From NCBI RefSeq assembly GCF_000002425.4, contig NC_037274.1, positions 14,485,517-14,549,516 of the forward strand: a stretch of 64,000 nt of DNA, in the 5' to 3' direction. The position numbers and the translations under genes were made by a program. Below the pieces are notes generated by a model. That model did not search any database, was not told the origin of the DNA, and saw only the letters and a program-made list of their open reading frames with translations. This stretch comes from Physcomitrium patens. Lineage: Eukaryota; Streptophyta; Bryopsida; Funariales; Funariaceae. Shown piece after piece: positions 20,094 through 32,999 of this stretch; position 1 is the stretch's first letter, and each line of letters opens with the position of its first letter.

Positions 20094-20097
20094 ATGG

Positions 20098-20551
20098 TAT
20101 TGAACAAAAAAGTACAAAATCAAACTTTACTAAGAAAAAGGGACCAAAGTCATACTTGACCAGATATCCAAATGGTCCTAGCCAGTCTTATTTATACTTT
20201 GTTCAACCATCTTAGAACATTTTAGAATGTTCTTAATGATGGATCCTACCTAGATAACCACCTTAAGCCCTTTCTAAAATATTCTATGGTAGATATCACA
20301 TAGACCACCAATCTAACCTCAATTCTAGAAACTTCTCAAACATGGCTCCAACTACCTATCTCTATGTATCAACAATATGAATATTTTATCCATACCCTAC
20401 TAGATATCCATTAACTATAAACATATATTAAGTCAAATTTGCATCTATAAAGCTTTTAAGAAGCTTATCCACAAAATATTATTAAATCTACTTATATTTA
20501 TTTTCTACCTATTACTTTTAATCTAAGTAATTTATGTATATCCATGACAAT
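20098..20551 (-). repeat. A-like LTR relic in antisense orientation
   Basis: The right part (about 20,428-20,551) follows the reverse complement of the A LTR: AAGTCAAATTTGCATCTATA, AAGCTTTTAAGAAGCTTATCC (the decayed GAAGCTTC pair), and an end in CCATGACA. The left part is not clearly assignable. It may be the 5' LTR of relic C. Confidence 0.5.
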
Positions 20552-23500
20552 AGAGCTGAGTAGAATTAGAAGACTAATATTTATTTATTTAAGCAGGCAT
20601 TTGATTTTCCAGAAAATTTAATAGTCGAAAAGAAGAGTGTCTCTCTAATACACCCATGAGGCATGAATTCTTATCATTCTGAGTACTGAACTCAAAGTTG
20701 ACACCTTTCGGAAGAGACAACTACTAAATGGTATTATACTGGTGAAGATCTTCACATGTGTTGGTTAACATCTTGCATGTGCTGACAACAAAATGCTCAC
20801 ATATAATGAGCAATGCAAGAGGTGGTAGAAGGCCAGCAGTATTGATTGGATAATGGACACCTGGTGCAAGTTTGTGTGAGCACGGCGTTGAGCTTGCCTT
20901 GATCAGAGTGCTGAAACAGCGTTTGATCCAGAGAACCGCCGTTTCGATTCGATGGCAAGTCCTGGAGAAAGTTCCAGCAGCATACGTTTTCCATGCATGA
21001 GCTCACCAGGTGAAGAATCTCTGAGGACTTAGTTGCTCATTCAGTGTATCGATTGTTGACGTTTGGAGGTCAACTTTGAAGTGGTACATGTCCAGTGGTT
21101 GGAACGTCATGTCGGCGGTGCCGAACGGCTTAGTCAGTCACGCGTGCAAAATATTCACCGCGCGGAATAGGAACCACTCGCAGTAGTCAAGCCAGTGAAG
21201 AAAAAGCAATTGCCGGTTGACCACAACGAGGCGCTTGCATCACTGATGTTTTCTGTTAGATGTCACAACAAGCCAGTGATGACAAGAATTGCACCTAACA
21301 GATGTTGTCTCAGCGATTATCGGTGATGTGAGAGACACAAAGCAGAACTTAGAAACCACGCAAGTCATTTAGGTTGTGAAACCATGAGGAGTTACGCAAT
21401 GCACAAAATGCATGTAGCGAGCGTGTCTCATGTGCTACGGATGTGCTCAAGAACAACTTGCGTCACTGGTCAGAAACCTGCACAACTCATAATATAATAT
21501 TTAGGGTACCAAATGGTTGGGTATGTTAATGAACAAAGTTGAGAAGCTTCCATATGTACTTGTGAAAGGAATCTTTGGTGCATACCAACGAATATTTCGA
21601 AAAATAATGTATAACCGACTAAGTTAGTACACTAGCATACACCATAGACGTAATGGCTATGATGGTGGACATGTTCAGGCCACACAATAGTGCATATGTG
21701 ACTCGGGGAAGACTCCGCTTGTGAGCCATTCACCGAGTTCATATCAACTGCTGCCTTCAGCGAACAGCAGGACAATTGTAAAGAATGAGATGAGCTATCC
21801 AAATCTGATTTCTAAACGTCTCACTCACCATAAGCTGACCCTGTGCACAACAATAATTCCCCCTAGACGTAATTGGAACACTGTTCTGAAGATAAAGAAA
21901 TAGTTCCTTGAACTGATTAAAAAAAAGGATCAGAGAAATTGTATTGGCATTAAAAATCTCATCATGCTCAAAAATCCAACCTGCAGCCGTGAAGTATGTC
22001 ACGAAGTTGAACAGCGGCAATTTTCCCATGCTATATGCAACGAAGCGAAGCTACATCTCAAGATGATCCCGCTAATGGTGAAGAGCACAGCGTCAACGTG
22101 AAAGCAAGCTGCTCCACCAGTAGCGTCTTGTAATCCATGTAGTCCGGGTGCACGATTAGCATGGATCGGTAATGTGTAGGAAACGGTGTCTCTCACCTCT
22201 CTACATGGCTCATCATTTTTAGTATGCAATTAGGTGCCGGTGAACTTTCTGAGGCATCTGAATTTTAAAAACTATCAAACGAAATTGGGACCAGCATTAA
22301 ACGAGAACCATGATAAAAAGCTCTTGAAAGGTACGAGCTGATCTTGTTATAATGATTTATTTAGTGAAGTGAAGGGTTCAGCGTGGTATTGTTCAGCGAA
22401 AGTAGGAATTTAAAAACAGATCTTCGTCTAGTATTCAATCTCCGGAACTAAACTCTCGACCTATAAACCCGGAGCAAACAAAAACTTTCTGCTGTCGCGT
22501 GCAGATTTGCAACCCCAGCTTCATAAATCTCAGTCAAGATGCATTCATAAACCAATCTTACAAAAACTTTGTAGATTCATGGATAGTGTTTGCCTGCATA
22601 CCCAAGTACGACAACTGCTGCCGCAATGCTCAATTCCTGGTTGAGTGTTCGGTTGTCGAGATATACAGCAATTGCTGTGAAACGTTGGTGTTTGTGGACG
22701 TGGACGTGGATGTCGATGTTGGTGTTTGGTGAAACGTTGAAGATCCTCACACCGGTACACTGTGCCGCGAGAGCAGCGGGGTAACCTAATCAACCCATGT
22801 CCCACAAAGTCCAACATCTACGTCCTGCGCAGAAATGCACCTAAAGAACAAGCAATCAAATGTCCTCGCTAGTGAAGGAGACCGACGAAAGAGCCAACAT
22901 CTTTGAAGTCTTTCCTCTTGTTGAAAAATTTGAAGTTGGAGAATTTTTGCCAAACGAAAAACGTTTTCATAGAAACTAGCTTTCCACTGTGGTTTATGAT
23001 TGGAAATAATGTGTGTTTACATCAAAATACGCTTCTGCTCAGACTTGGATCGGTTGAAACAGTGTAAATCTCACCCGAGCCATGTAATATGAGGTAACAT
23101 GTCGTATAATGGATTAACTACATATTGTATTTCAAGTTAAAAGTGAACTTTTGGTAGTAAAGGTAAAATCCTGAATCTCTTCTCGTCCATTTCAGTCTCG
23201 GATCCATAGGTTTCGGTCTGCAGAATAAATTCTTTCGTCAACACCAAAAGTTGTCTACCTCTTTTTTCACCCAAGTTTCTCACCCAAGATACACGAGGCA
23301 GTTATCGTGTCCCCGAAAAGTTTGTACTTCACAAACTGTGTCTGCAACCTTTGTGAATGACCACCTCACTGCGGTGTGTACAATTGATGGAAAACTAGTG
23401 TGAAGACGATTAAGGAAATGCTCAGGATCCGGGAGTCTTTACAAGGTGCACACGGGATCTTTACAAGGTATAGAGCTTTACTTTTTCAGGAAATCGGATA

Positions 23501-23567
23501 TGTTTACAGATAATCAATGCAGACGTTGGAGGTGGACCAAATCTGACCAATGGAAAGGTACATGTAC
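20552..23567. other. Low-copy intergenic DNA downstream of the pyruvate kinase gene
   Basis: GC content is nearer that of the gene than of the transposon relics. Short open frames exist on both strands but none has a recognisable domain or believable start. A small repeat of GTGGAC/GTGGAT units is at about 22,694-22,716. No RNA gene was recognised. Confidence 0.5.
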
Positions 23568-23776
23568 TGCAAGCCCCCGGCTCTACTTTCCATTAGTAAA
23601 TCTCTCTCCAACGTTACTCGGAGATGGACAAATCCCAATATAGTGTAAATTATTTTGCTGACTCGTGTCGTCTCATGCCATCACTTCTCCATTATATGGA
23701 ATCCTGGGTATGCAGTCCATAGAGAGAACAATCTCTTGAGCGGGTATGCTTGATTCTCTGAGAGAACAAGAACTGC

Positions 23777-26700
23777 TCAAGATAAGACGTGAACTTGAAT
23801 GGATTGCAGGACTCCTGTTCCTGATTGCGAGGCTGAGGAGACGTCGGACACAGCGACTACAAGGTTTCCGGATCTCACCATACAGTGCGCTTTCAAAAGA
23901 GCCAAGGATTGAAGAAGGTTACTCTCTAAATCTTTTCTGAAAGCAAACTGAAAAGGAACGACGCCCCATTGTAGGTCCATGCACCGCATAACATTGCGTG
24001 ACTCCGTGAAAGCGAAGATGGGGCAATCTGGACGGTTCCTTGAAATCAAAGATGCCATGTAGCCTCGGCGTGTATACACAAGAATTGCATCAGCTCCCAG
24101 TTTATTGGCTGCGTAACCACATCGTTGTCAAGAATCTTCATAGAATTCCAGTAAAAGATTAAGAGCAACCGGATTGCGACACCTCACTTCATTGATAACT
24201 TAAGTAATGATACCAGTGATATTCAGAAGCCCACCTATCTGAGTCGCAGAGTTGCATATCTGTTCAGATGTTCTTCCAGTATCCGATGTAGAAATCTCTG
24301 GCAATGGAGGTTTCTCATGATGAGACTCCTCCCGACTCCAATGCTCCATGCGCACACTCACCCCTCGCAAGACCTCAACAGCCTTCTGAGGATGAAGGCC
24401 CATGGCAGATTCGCCAGACAGCATCAACGCATCTGCTTGTTGCCTCACAGCATTTGAGACATCTGCCACCTGCAAGTGAAGTGAATGGTCAAAGCTTTAT
24501 TACTTAAAGGTTCTCATCAATCTGAATGCAATTTGAAGAGGAAAGAGGCTGGAGAGGTATTTGGACTAAAACATACAGAGACACTAGCCGGTTCACATGA
24601 TGGATATAGACGGAGGGATGCACACTACAATGGGACCACTCTAATTCGTTAAATGGAATACCATACGAATCTCACCTCTGCTCGAGTAGGTGTGGGATAC
24701 TCAATCATCGATTCAAGAAGTTGTGATGCGACAATCACAGGCCTGTTAAGCTTTCGACAAGCATCAATAATGGCTTCTTGCACAGATGGAACTTGTTCCA
24801 GTGGTATCTGAGCACCAAGATCTCCTCTTGCAACCATCACTCCATCTGAAACACGGATAATATCATCCAAACATCTGAGGGAATTCGCGTCTTCGATCTT
24901 GGCGATGACACCAATTGACCTGCATTACAAAGCATATCACTGCATGTAATTGTAAAGTAGATGGGAGAACTCTATAAAAAAATAACTTCATCCACTCTTG
25001 GATTGAGCAATAAAAATCACTCGCATGTCAGATGTACATATTTTTTTTTTTTTTTTCATTTACGCAAAATACATGAACATGAAGACGAATCCATCATGAT
25101 ACTGGTACCTGTCTGGGGACCGTGCAGCAACGTAACTCTTGAGATGTTTAATGACATCGGGAGACTTCACAAACGAAACGGCAATGAAATCCACGCCTTC
25201 AGATATGCCAAAGTCGATATCAACCCAATCCTGCAAACCATTCGCAAGCTTTTGGAAAGCTGAATTTAAGTTTAAGCTAAAGCTGAAATAAGCGCGGAGG
25301 AATTGAACGAGGAAATTAGCCTCACGTGGCCAATCGTCCGTCTTGTGTGTTTGCAAAAAATGAGAACGTAACGAACAAAAACATCTGTAGAACTCAAAAA
25401 TATCAAAAAGAAACAAAAATAAAAAAGAAATAAAATAAAAATCAGGAAATAATAATAAGAAGAAGAATGGTATTTACCTTTGATGATATTGTGGGAAGCG
25501 TAACATTCTTCTCCCGCACCAGGTAACCGTCGCGCCATAAATTAAGGTTGGCACACGGCAGAAGTATTCCAGGGTCAGTGCACTTGCACTTCACATCTGG
25601 ACCCACCTTCTCTAGAACCTCGAACCTCACCATTCCTCCATCTACTACCAACTCGTCGCCTACCTGTACATCTGTAGTAACCATCCAACAAGGTTTACCC
25701 AGATCATGAGAATAATAAATCTAGATTAAGCAGGTTAGTCTTTCAAAACAGCATTTTGGGAAGGGAGATTTGCAAGTGCACTGGTCTTGGGACGACCAAA
25801 AGTCATAAAACTGTGCAACAATAAATTCATAACCAGACAGCATTTACAGACAGAAGTAAGTAAGAGTCGAGTATACCTTCAGCAAAGCCTTCGTAATTGA
25901 CAGGGAGAGTGTAAGCAGGCAATGGACCGTTAAATTTCCGAATAGTGAAACACCACTCTTCTCCATCCTTCACACATACAGGATTGAAGGAAAAAATAAC
26001 TTAGTACCCCTACTTAAAATCTCGAAAATCATCAAAGAGAAGATGCATGGAATACAGCTCAATAGCAAAAGCAGCTTGACAAAAGCGCTAGAAAATCTGC
26101 ATGCAAGGAATGAATGCACTTAAGGTAGGGCGGCACGACCTAAACAATAAGTTTCAACTTACTTCCGCTTTGGCAGAAGAGACCCCGCCCAGGTCGCCCA
26201 TGTGTATCTCACTCCCCTCGGTGTCGATCATTACAACAATGCCATAGCCCTTCTCAGCATTCAACCTCCGGCAATTCTTGATCACCTGCCGGTGCCACTC
26301 GTGAGTGCCGTGACACATGTTGAGCCTGGCGATGTTGACTCCCGACGAGGCCAGCGCTTCCATTTGTTCGTAGGAACAGCAAGACGGCCCGATCGTGGCA
26401 ATCAGCTTCGTCCTCCTCACATTGCGAAACCCACCTTCTCCCTTCAGCTCCTCTTCAATGCGCGAGTCCACCTCGAAGCCACGCTCCGTTACAGCTCTCT
26501 CCAACCTCGTTACATCCGCCTCCACGCCCGCCGGCGTCTCATACTCAGTCTTCAAGACACTCTTCGTAATGGGTGTCAATGCCCGACTACCCCCAACACA
26601 GGCCCCATTCCTCCCTCCACTCCTGGAAACTAAGGAAGAGTTACCCCGCAGCTTGGATCCGCCCAAATTACAAAGCCGCAAACCAACTCTTCCATTGCTT

Positions 26701-26792
26701 AAACCCCCTCGATCAGCAAATGCACTCACGTCCGTCACTTGCCACGCGCATCGAACATCGTACACTGGAAGAGTATTGGCCATGTCAACCAA
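23777..26792 (-). CDS. Plastid pyruvate kinase, alpha subunit (PKp-alpha type)
   Basis: Pyruvate kinase moves phosphate from phosphoenolpyruvate to ADP, the last step of glycolysis, here in plastids where it feeds fatty-acid synthesis. Seven exons: 26792-26163, 25967-25877, 25671-25478, 25230-25109, 24919-24676, 24469-24235, 24108-23777, all with GT/AG introns, give 615 residues. Residues 1 to about 75 are Ser/Gly/Arg-rich, a likely transit peptide. The barrel starts [13 protein letters not shown] (126) and [12 protein letters not shown] (151). [10 protein letters not shown] (190) has Glu where most kinases have Lys (DTKGPEIR), a mark of the alpha subunit. IAKIE (351-355) and [14 protein letters not shown] keep the catalytic Lys and the metal-binding Glu and Asp. 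The C-terminal domain runs from 506. In Arabidopsis, alpha works with a beta subunit. The start is the first ATG upstream of the transit-like region. Exons 2-7 and part of exon 1 are duplicated in element A. Confidence 0.95.
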
Positions 26793-27600
26793 CGCCGGAC
26801 CACCCTAACCTTCTCCTCTGAGTTGCAACAACGAGAAAAAAGAACCTCTCGAAGGAAACCAACTCGGCGCAAACCCACTAGCGAAGGTTTAGAGCTTCTG
26901 GCAAGGAAACAATGATCTGAGATCAACGCAGGAACGTCAAGGAACACGAAGACGAAAATAGACAACAAGCTCAACTACAAAGACAAAACACATGCCATTT
27001 CGGACAACCAGCACTGCAAATATAGAAGAAGTGTCACGCCATGCAAGTGTTGCACCTGGACTGCACAGGCGAAGGCAGAGATGAACTCTACTAACCATGG
27101 GTACCACTCAGCAACAGATGTCTTGGCTGCTACGGCGAGAGGGCGTGAAGCTCGAAAGCCCCGATGACACCGAGGCGGTGGCAAAACGGCGGAGTTACCG
27201 AGGCGCAAACAACACCATTCACCACCACCACGACGTCGTCGTCCTTGAAGTCTCGGCTGCTCTCTCGCTTCTCTTTTCCCACGAGGACACCGTCCGTCAT
27301 GTCGTTCCATTCAGATATGGACAGTGTTTGCGATGAGCGTGTCATGCGAAAATCGGGTGTTCTGACGGAAATCGACGGCATGTTTATCCGGATAGTAACC
27401 AAAGATAGTGTCAGATCGTCCTCCGACACACTGTGGATCACTTCTACTCGCAAGGACACGTCCATCCTCCTCAATCCTCGGGGGTAATTGGCTTCCATTG
27501 GGCCCTTTCTACCGTTAAGCCGGATGTAATCGCTGAGTTTTGATGGTTTGCAAAAGAGGGGTTCAATGTCGGACAAGTTGAATCGTTTTGTTCCGAGGAC
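26793..27600 (-). promoter_or_regulatory. 5' region of the pyruvate kinase gene, with an unassigned open frame
   Basis: A GC-richer stretch lies upstream of the kinase start and should hold its promoter and 5' UTR. A 148-codon minus-strand frame (27,130-27,576; starts MSDIEPLFCKPSKLSDYIRL, has FKDDDVVVVVNGVVCASV near the end) has no family I recognise. Opposing plus-strand frames overlap it, so it may be chance, an upstream ORF, or an exon of a small gene. Confidence 0.35.
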
Positions 27601-28154
27601 TCTGTAAAAGCTGTTCTACCATGGTAATGTGCAATTTATGGAAGATATTATTGCTTATAAAATTAGGAAGAAGTGTTAAAATCAGTAGGTGAAGGATCCT
27701 AAGACCATAAGGTGAATTAGAATTGTTTCAGAGTAGTAATGGTTGTAAGTTTCTTCATCATAACTTTTAGAGCACCATTTTTGTTATGGCTTCTAAATTA
27801 GTTGATCATTATATTAATCAATTAGTTGAAAAGTATTACAACACATGAGTTTTCATCATAAAATACTTATTTTATTCTTATCAAACTTACATGTACATAG
27901 ATGGTATATTATTAGTTTAATGGAATAGGTAGTTTGTTTAGATTGAATATTCAAAAGTTTTAGTTAATTGTTCAAAATTCCTTACTTTTATTGAGTTTGA
28001 GGAAAAAAACAAGGAAGAAATGAGCAATTAGGAGATTTTTAGATGTTAGTAGATTTATAATGCTCAATTCAATAATTTTGAGATGTTATTGGACTTTACT
28101 ATCATTATTAGTTTAATGTAATGTGTTTTTGCTCTTATGTGTTTTGCCTTGTTT
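27601..28154. other. AT-rich spacer without recognised features
   Basis: GC content drops sharply here. No ORF of note, repeat or domain was seen. It marks the border between the kinase island and the transposon strata. Confidence 0.6.
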
Positions 28155-28651
28155 TGTCAAGGACATAAATTGCAGAGACCCAAAAGGTCAATATACTCTT
28201 ACTTATCTCAGGAGAAAAGACTTGATAATCATTCAAAGATAGTATAATATTGAAATTAGAATAGATATTGTCAAAGACAAGAAAAATAGAGACTCTTAAA
28301 ACAAGACTAACAACAAAAAAAGCATTAACAAGAATAAAAAAAAGGCTTCATTCTTACCTCCATATATACTATCTAATTAGAAGCTATGTAGCAAAGCTCT
28401 ATAGGACTTCTAACACATGTTCAACTTGAACAACACATGTCTAACTTATAAGACAATTTTTTTACATGTGTGCTACATGACCAACTTATTAGTCAAGATT
28501 CCAATCTACCAATCAACTACAAACATGTATAAATTCAATTCAGCATTTATAAAGCTTCTAAGAAGCTTGTCCATAAGATCTTATGAAATCTACTTATATT
28601 TAGTTAATATATAATACTTCTTATTTAGGTAATTATACATCTTTGTAATAT
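28155..28651 (-). repeat. LTR relic of element G (3' LTR in element sense)
   Basis: It begins TGTCAAGGACATAAATTG, the reverse complement of the A LTR end, and carries the decayed GAAGCTTC pair (AAGCTTCTAAGAAGCTTGTCC) near 28,552. The far end is eroded, so 28,651 is approximate. Confidence 0.7.
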
Positions 28652-30876
28652 TATATCTCCTTTTAGGCACAAGTTTTACAATGAGTATTGATCATATCTT
28701 GATTCTTTATTTTAATTTTGATAGATGTTGTCAATCAAAAACATCAACCTTCTTTTTTTTTCATTTGTAGGATTCATTGTTAGTTTCTATGTATATTCAA
28801 TAACATCATTTGTGCCAATGTACAAGATATTCCAATCTATTTTGGTGTCATCTTAAATCTAAGTCTTCTTCAACTTTAAACACTTGATTATTGTCTACTT
28901 TTACAGAAAGAGGTGGATAGTTAGGTTTCATCTTTTAGAATACATAAACAATCTTTGAAATAGAATAGATTATTTTTAAATTTAAACTTTGAATTATGAA
29001 GATATTTAAATAGATCATATTTAATAATGTGAACAAGAGAATTTAAGGACATATTTGATTGAATTTGCTTTAAAAAAATTGAATTAACAATCAATGTTGA
29101 TTTCATTGTGGAAAGATAAAATTGCTTTAGCTTCAAAAGAATTATTTGTTATTGATCAAAACTTGTATCTCTTCATTTTGGTGGAAGTTAAGAATATCTA
29201 AAAAACACATTTGATAAACCTTATTTTTTTTCATGATTAATAAATGATCTTAAATTAAAATTTAATAAAGACATATTTTAATGGACTTGTTGATAATTTA
29301 GAATATTTATTAATATAAAATACTTGAGGTTCTTGTGATCCATATACACATTAATTGGAGTTGAAGTGCCTTTTAAATAATGGTGTTATTTTAGAAATAA
29401 ATCTACAATTACAAAAAGTTCTTTAATGTGGATCTTTTTATTAATATTCATTACTAAAAAAACATGAATAAAAAGCTATTGAGTGAATTTTTTTTATTTG
29501 TTCCTATTTGTGATAATACTTCATCTAAAGCAAAGTCTAATATATTTTTTTTCATAAAAAAATACCTTAGAAAAGTTGACACAATATAAAATTAATATAA
29601 AAATAAAAATTGACTTTAAAGCTCCAAATGATACTTTTGCTTCTTTATTCTACTTAAATTTGTCTTTACATGTCAAATATGTAAATAGAGATCCAATTTG
29701 AAAAAAAATCTTAATAAAGATTTGATAATAATTTGTAAATTATAAAAAATATTTGACATTTCTTATTATTTTTAAAATCTTCTAATCTATGATAGTTTAA
29801 ACTTTCTTAAGATCCATCATAAGTCCATTATTTGAAATAATATTTTCTAAAAATTCAACCTGGATTTTATAAAATATTTATTTTTTCATCTTAGCATATA
29901 ATTCCACATCTTTAAATTTTTATAATATATGACAAGTATAAAGTTTATGTTCTTTTTTATTCTTAGAATAGATTAAGATGTTGTCTAAATAATACATGAC
30001 AAAATCATCTAAATATTTTCAAAAAACATTATTCATAAGATGTTAAAAGTAGTTGGTATATTTATGAATCTAAAAGACATGATATTATATTTAAAATGTC
30101 TATACTTAGTTTGAAATGCAATCTTCTAATCATCTCTTTTTTCAATACATATGATGTTGCATGTTCCTAAAAGATATATTTTTGTATAGATCTTAATTTA
30201 ACTTAGTTGATCAAGAAGTTATGCTATCAAAAGTAAAAACATCTATTCTTAATGATAATCTTGTTGAATCTTCAATAATGCACACACATTTATAGTGATC
30301 TATCAATTTTCTTCATAAATAAGATAGAAGCTCTTACTAAAGATTTTAAATGACATATGAATTTTTTAGTTAGGTTCTTATTAATATATTCCTTGAGTGC
30401 AACTAACTTATTATGTGAAAAGTTATAAATTGGGCCAAATGGCAATTGAGTTTTTTCTTGAAAATCAATTAAACAATTATAAAAACAATGATTTAAAATA
30501 ATACATGCATATTTCTTTTCAAAAACATCTTAATAATATTGATATTGACTAGGAATGCTACTTAAAGTCTTTCTACCATTAAAAATAGGTATGGCATAAA
30601 TAACAAAAAATGAACTTTTTTTTACAATACACATTAAAGTTCTTGCACCTATCAATAAAGATTTGGTTGTATTGGACTTATAACTTTCTATCTTCATAAT
30701 AGAAGTTTAGATTATGTTATTAAAAAAAAATAAGGTTATAAAAAATTCAATCTATTTAAAGAATATAATTATATTAAATATTATTAATCTATTATAATAA
30801 TTAGTTGATATATTTAAAAGAATGGTTTCATAAGTAGCATTTCCAAAAGTCAATAAACAAATATTTATAACTTTTA
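28652..30876 (-). pseudogene. pol relic of element G: chromodomain, RNase H, RT
   Basis: On the minus strand, near 28,920-28,800, a VDNNQVFKVEEDLD...LEYLVHWHK-like stretch matches the linker and chromodomain of element A. The open piece 28,921-29,136 (LKQFYLSTMKSTLIVNSIFL) matches the RNase H to integrase spacer of A, so the integrase itself is deleted. Further right, RNase H and RT remnants can be followed in broken frames to about 30,700. Stops and A/T substitutions are everywhere. Confidence 0.65.
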
Positions 30877-30878
30877 TA

Positions 30879-31098
30879 CAATGACTCAAAACATTGTTTC
30901 AATGTTGACATATTTTGGAAAGAATGGTATATTACAGATGAATTATAGTGAATAATGACACGTGATTTGTATAGCAAATAAAGTACTCTTTTACAGCTAC
31001 CAAATGAACCCAAGTTGAAAAGAATCCATTGGATAATTGTAGAGCTATGATCAATTTAATTTGAAATAGTATTAAAATATTTTTTTGAATGTGGTATC
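30879..31098 (+). repeat. Left terminal inverted repeat of H
   Basis: It pairs with 35,394-35,614 along its whole length. The block AAAGAATGGTATATTACAGA and the following GAATTATAGTGAATAATGA are identical in the two arms apart from scattered transitions elsewhere. Arms of about 220 bp recall the inverted-repeat/direct-repeat subgroup of Tc1 elements. Confidence 0.85.
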
Positions 31099-31108
31099 TA
31101 ATTACATA

Positions 31109-32050
31109 TCAATACTTTGTAGGACCTCTTTTGGCCTTAATAACTACTTCCAACCTCCTAGGCATACTTTCTATTAACTTTTGGCATAAAACTACTTCAA
31201 TATTATTTCATTTTGAAGCTATTCTTTTCCATGATTTCCAAAATTCCTTTGGTTTTATCTTCTAAGTATTGAGTTGGTATTTAAGATGCTCCCAAAGATG
31301 TTTAATGGAATTAAGATGAAAAAAATAAGTAAGCTAATCCATTACTTTAATTCTATGATGATCAAATTACTTCCATGGTAGTTTTGAGTTATGCTTGGGA
31401 TTATTACCTTCTTGAAAAATCACCTCCTCCTCAGAAATATCAGATTCTTCAATGTTAGGAAGCAAGTTTTTTTCAAGAATTTTCACAAATTCCTTGGCAT
31501 CCATCCTCTCTTCAATTTTTGCCATCATCTTAATTCCATTCCATCTTATACAATCTCATACCATTATATTTCCACTGACATGCTTAATTATTTCTTCAAT
31601 TTTTTTATCAAGCAAAGAGTGACTCTTTTATTTCTACATCCATTTTTTGCCATCTGATCCAAATCTATTGATTTTTTGTCTTATTTGACCAAATAGCCCT
31701 CTTCCAATTCTCTACAATTTATTCATTGTACTTTATAACAAAATTCAAGTATTGTTTCCAATAGTTGATAGATATTAGTGGCTTTTTCTTCTTCACTATG
31801 GCTTTCATGTTCTATTTCTTGAAAAAAAATCAAATAGTTTGAATTGACACATGATTATTGATAATATTGTTAAAGTTTTTAGCAACCTCAACAGCATTTT
31901 TAGCCTTTATAGTATTGATTTGGCAAATGATTATCCTTTCATCTACTACAATGAGTTTCATTGGTCTGCCTAATTTTAGGTTCTTCCTATTAAAAATAAT
32001 TGTGATTATCATTTTACTTATTCTTCAATTTCTTTCAGAATAAACTTGTA
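31109..32050 (-). pseudogene. Tc1/mariner transposase relic
   Basis: The minus strand ends in ESMPRRLEVVIKAKRGPTKY and a stop at 31,109, the classic C-terminus of Tc1-type transposases (MPRR...GG/RGPTKY). The N-terminal helix-turn-helix region is seen at 31,830-32,012 as GRPMKLIVVDERIIICQINT, followed by NAVEVAKNFNNIINNHVSIQ. The middle (DDE catalytic region) is broken by stops and shifts. Confidence 0.85.
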
Positions 32051-32999
32051 TAGAAAAATTCGAACACAAGGAAAAACTAAGTGCATGAATTTTACTTGTT
32101 AGGATCACACAATTAACCGTATTTAAACACATAATTTCCATCCAACACCAAGAATAACAAACTTCACTCCAACCAATCTGAATTCACATAATTTTTGTAA
32201 TCACCAATTTCTTTTGTCAAAAATACACACAGCTATCAATAAACAACAATCATAATCTTCCAATAACTCCTCATATAATTCAACTACTCAATGCTCCAAT
32301 TACATAATCAATAATTCATAAATCAATCTCTGATTTATTCCACACACTCACTTCATAATATTCAAAAACTATCTATTACTCTTCAACAACAAAGAAAATA
32401 AAGAGGCAAAGAGATAGCACCAAGCTTAATCCCAGTGTGAGGCCAAATTTCACCACTTGATGAAACCTATGCCACACAATAAGTCCAAGAAGTAGAATTG
32501 GAGAGCTCCCAATTCTGTAATTGTTAGATTAATTTAAATCTTTATATTAAAAATTCAATTAGTTTTAGGCCTTCGAAGCAATGGTTACCAACATTAAATT
32601 AACATGTTAAATAAAATTTAGTATGCAAACACAATAAAAATAATTAACTAAGTTATTACTATTAATTGACCATAAGAATAAAAACTTAAGTTTGAATTAA
32701 AAAGTAAGTTAAAAAAAGTTATAGTTAAAAATTAAGATAAAAAAGTTAAATTAAAATTTAAAATTAAAGGTTAAATAAAAAGTAAGTGAAAAATAAAAAG
32801 TTAAAGTTAAAAGTTAAAAGTTAAAAAAGTTAAAATTAAAAATTAAAAATTAAAAGTTAAAGTGAGAATATTAAAGGTTAAAAGTTAAAGTTAAAATTTA
32901 TTAGCCAAAAAGTGAAATGTGGAGCTTACAAGTCACTGTGAAGACGATAGTAAAAATAAAATGAGAGAGGTAAAAGCCAAGGTACCTTGACTACACGTA

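Noticed and set aside
22499..22817. Small frames with a DVDVDVDV stretch between relic C and the kinase gene
   Set aside because: They arise from a short GTGGAC/GTGGAT repeat; overlapping frames on both strands and no domain.
26202..26808. Plus-strand frames of 82-143 codons opposite kinase exon 1
   Set aside because: They are antisense shadows of a GC-rich exon, with no recognisable domain; the minus strand gives the full kinase.
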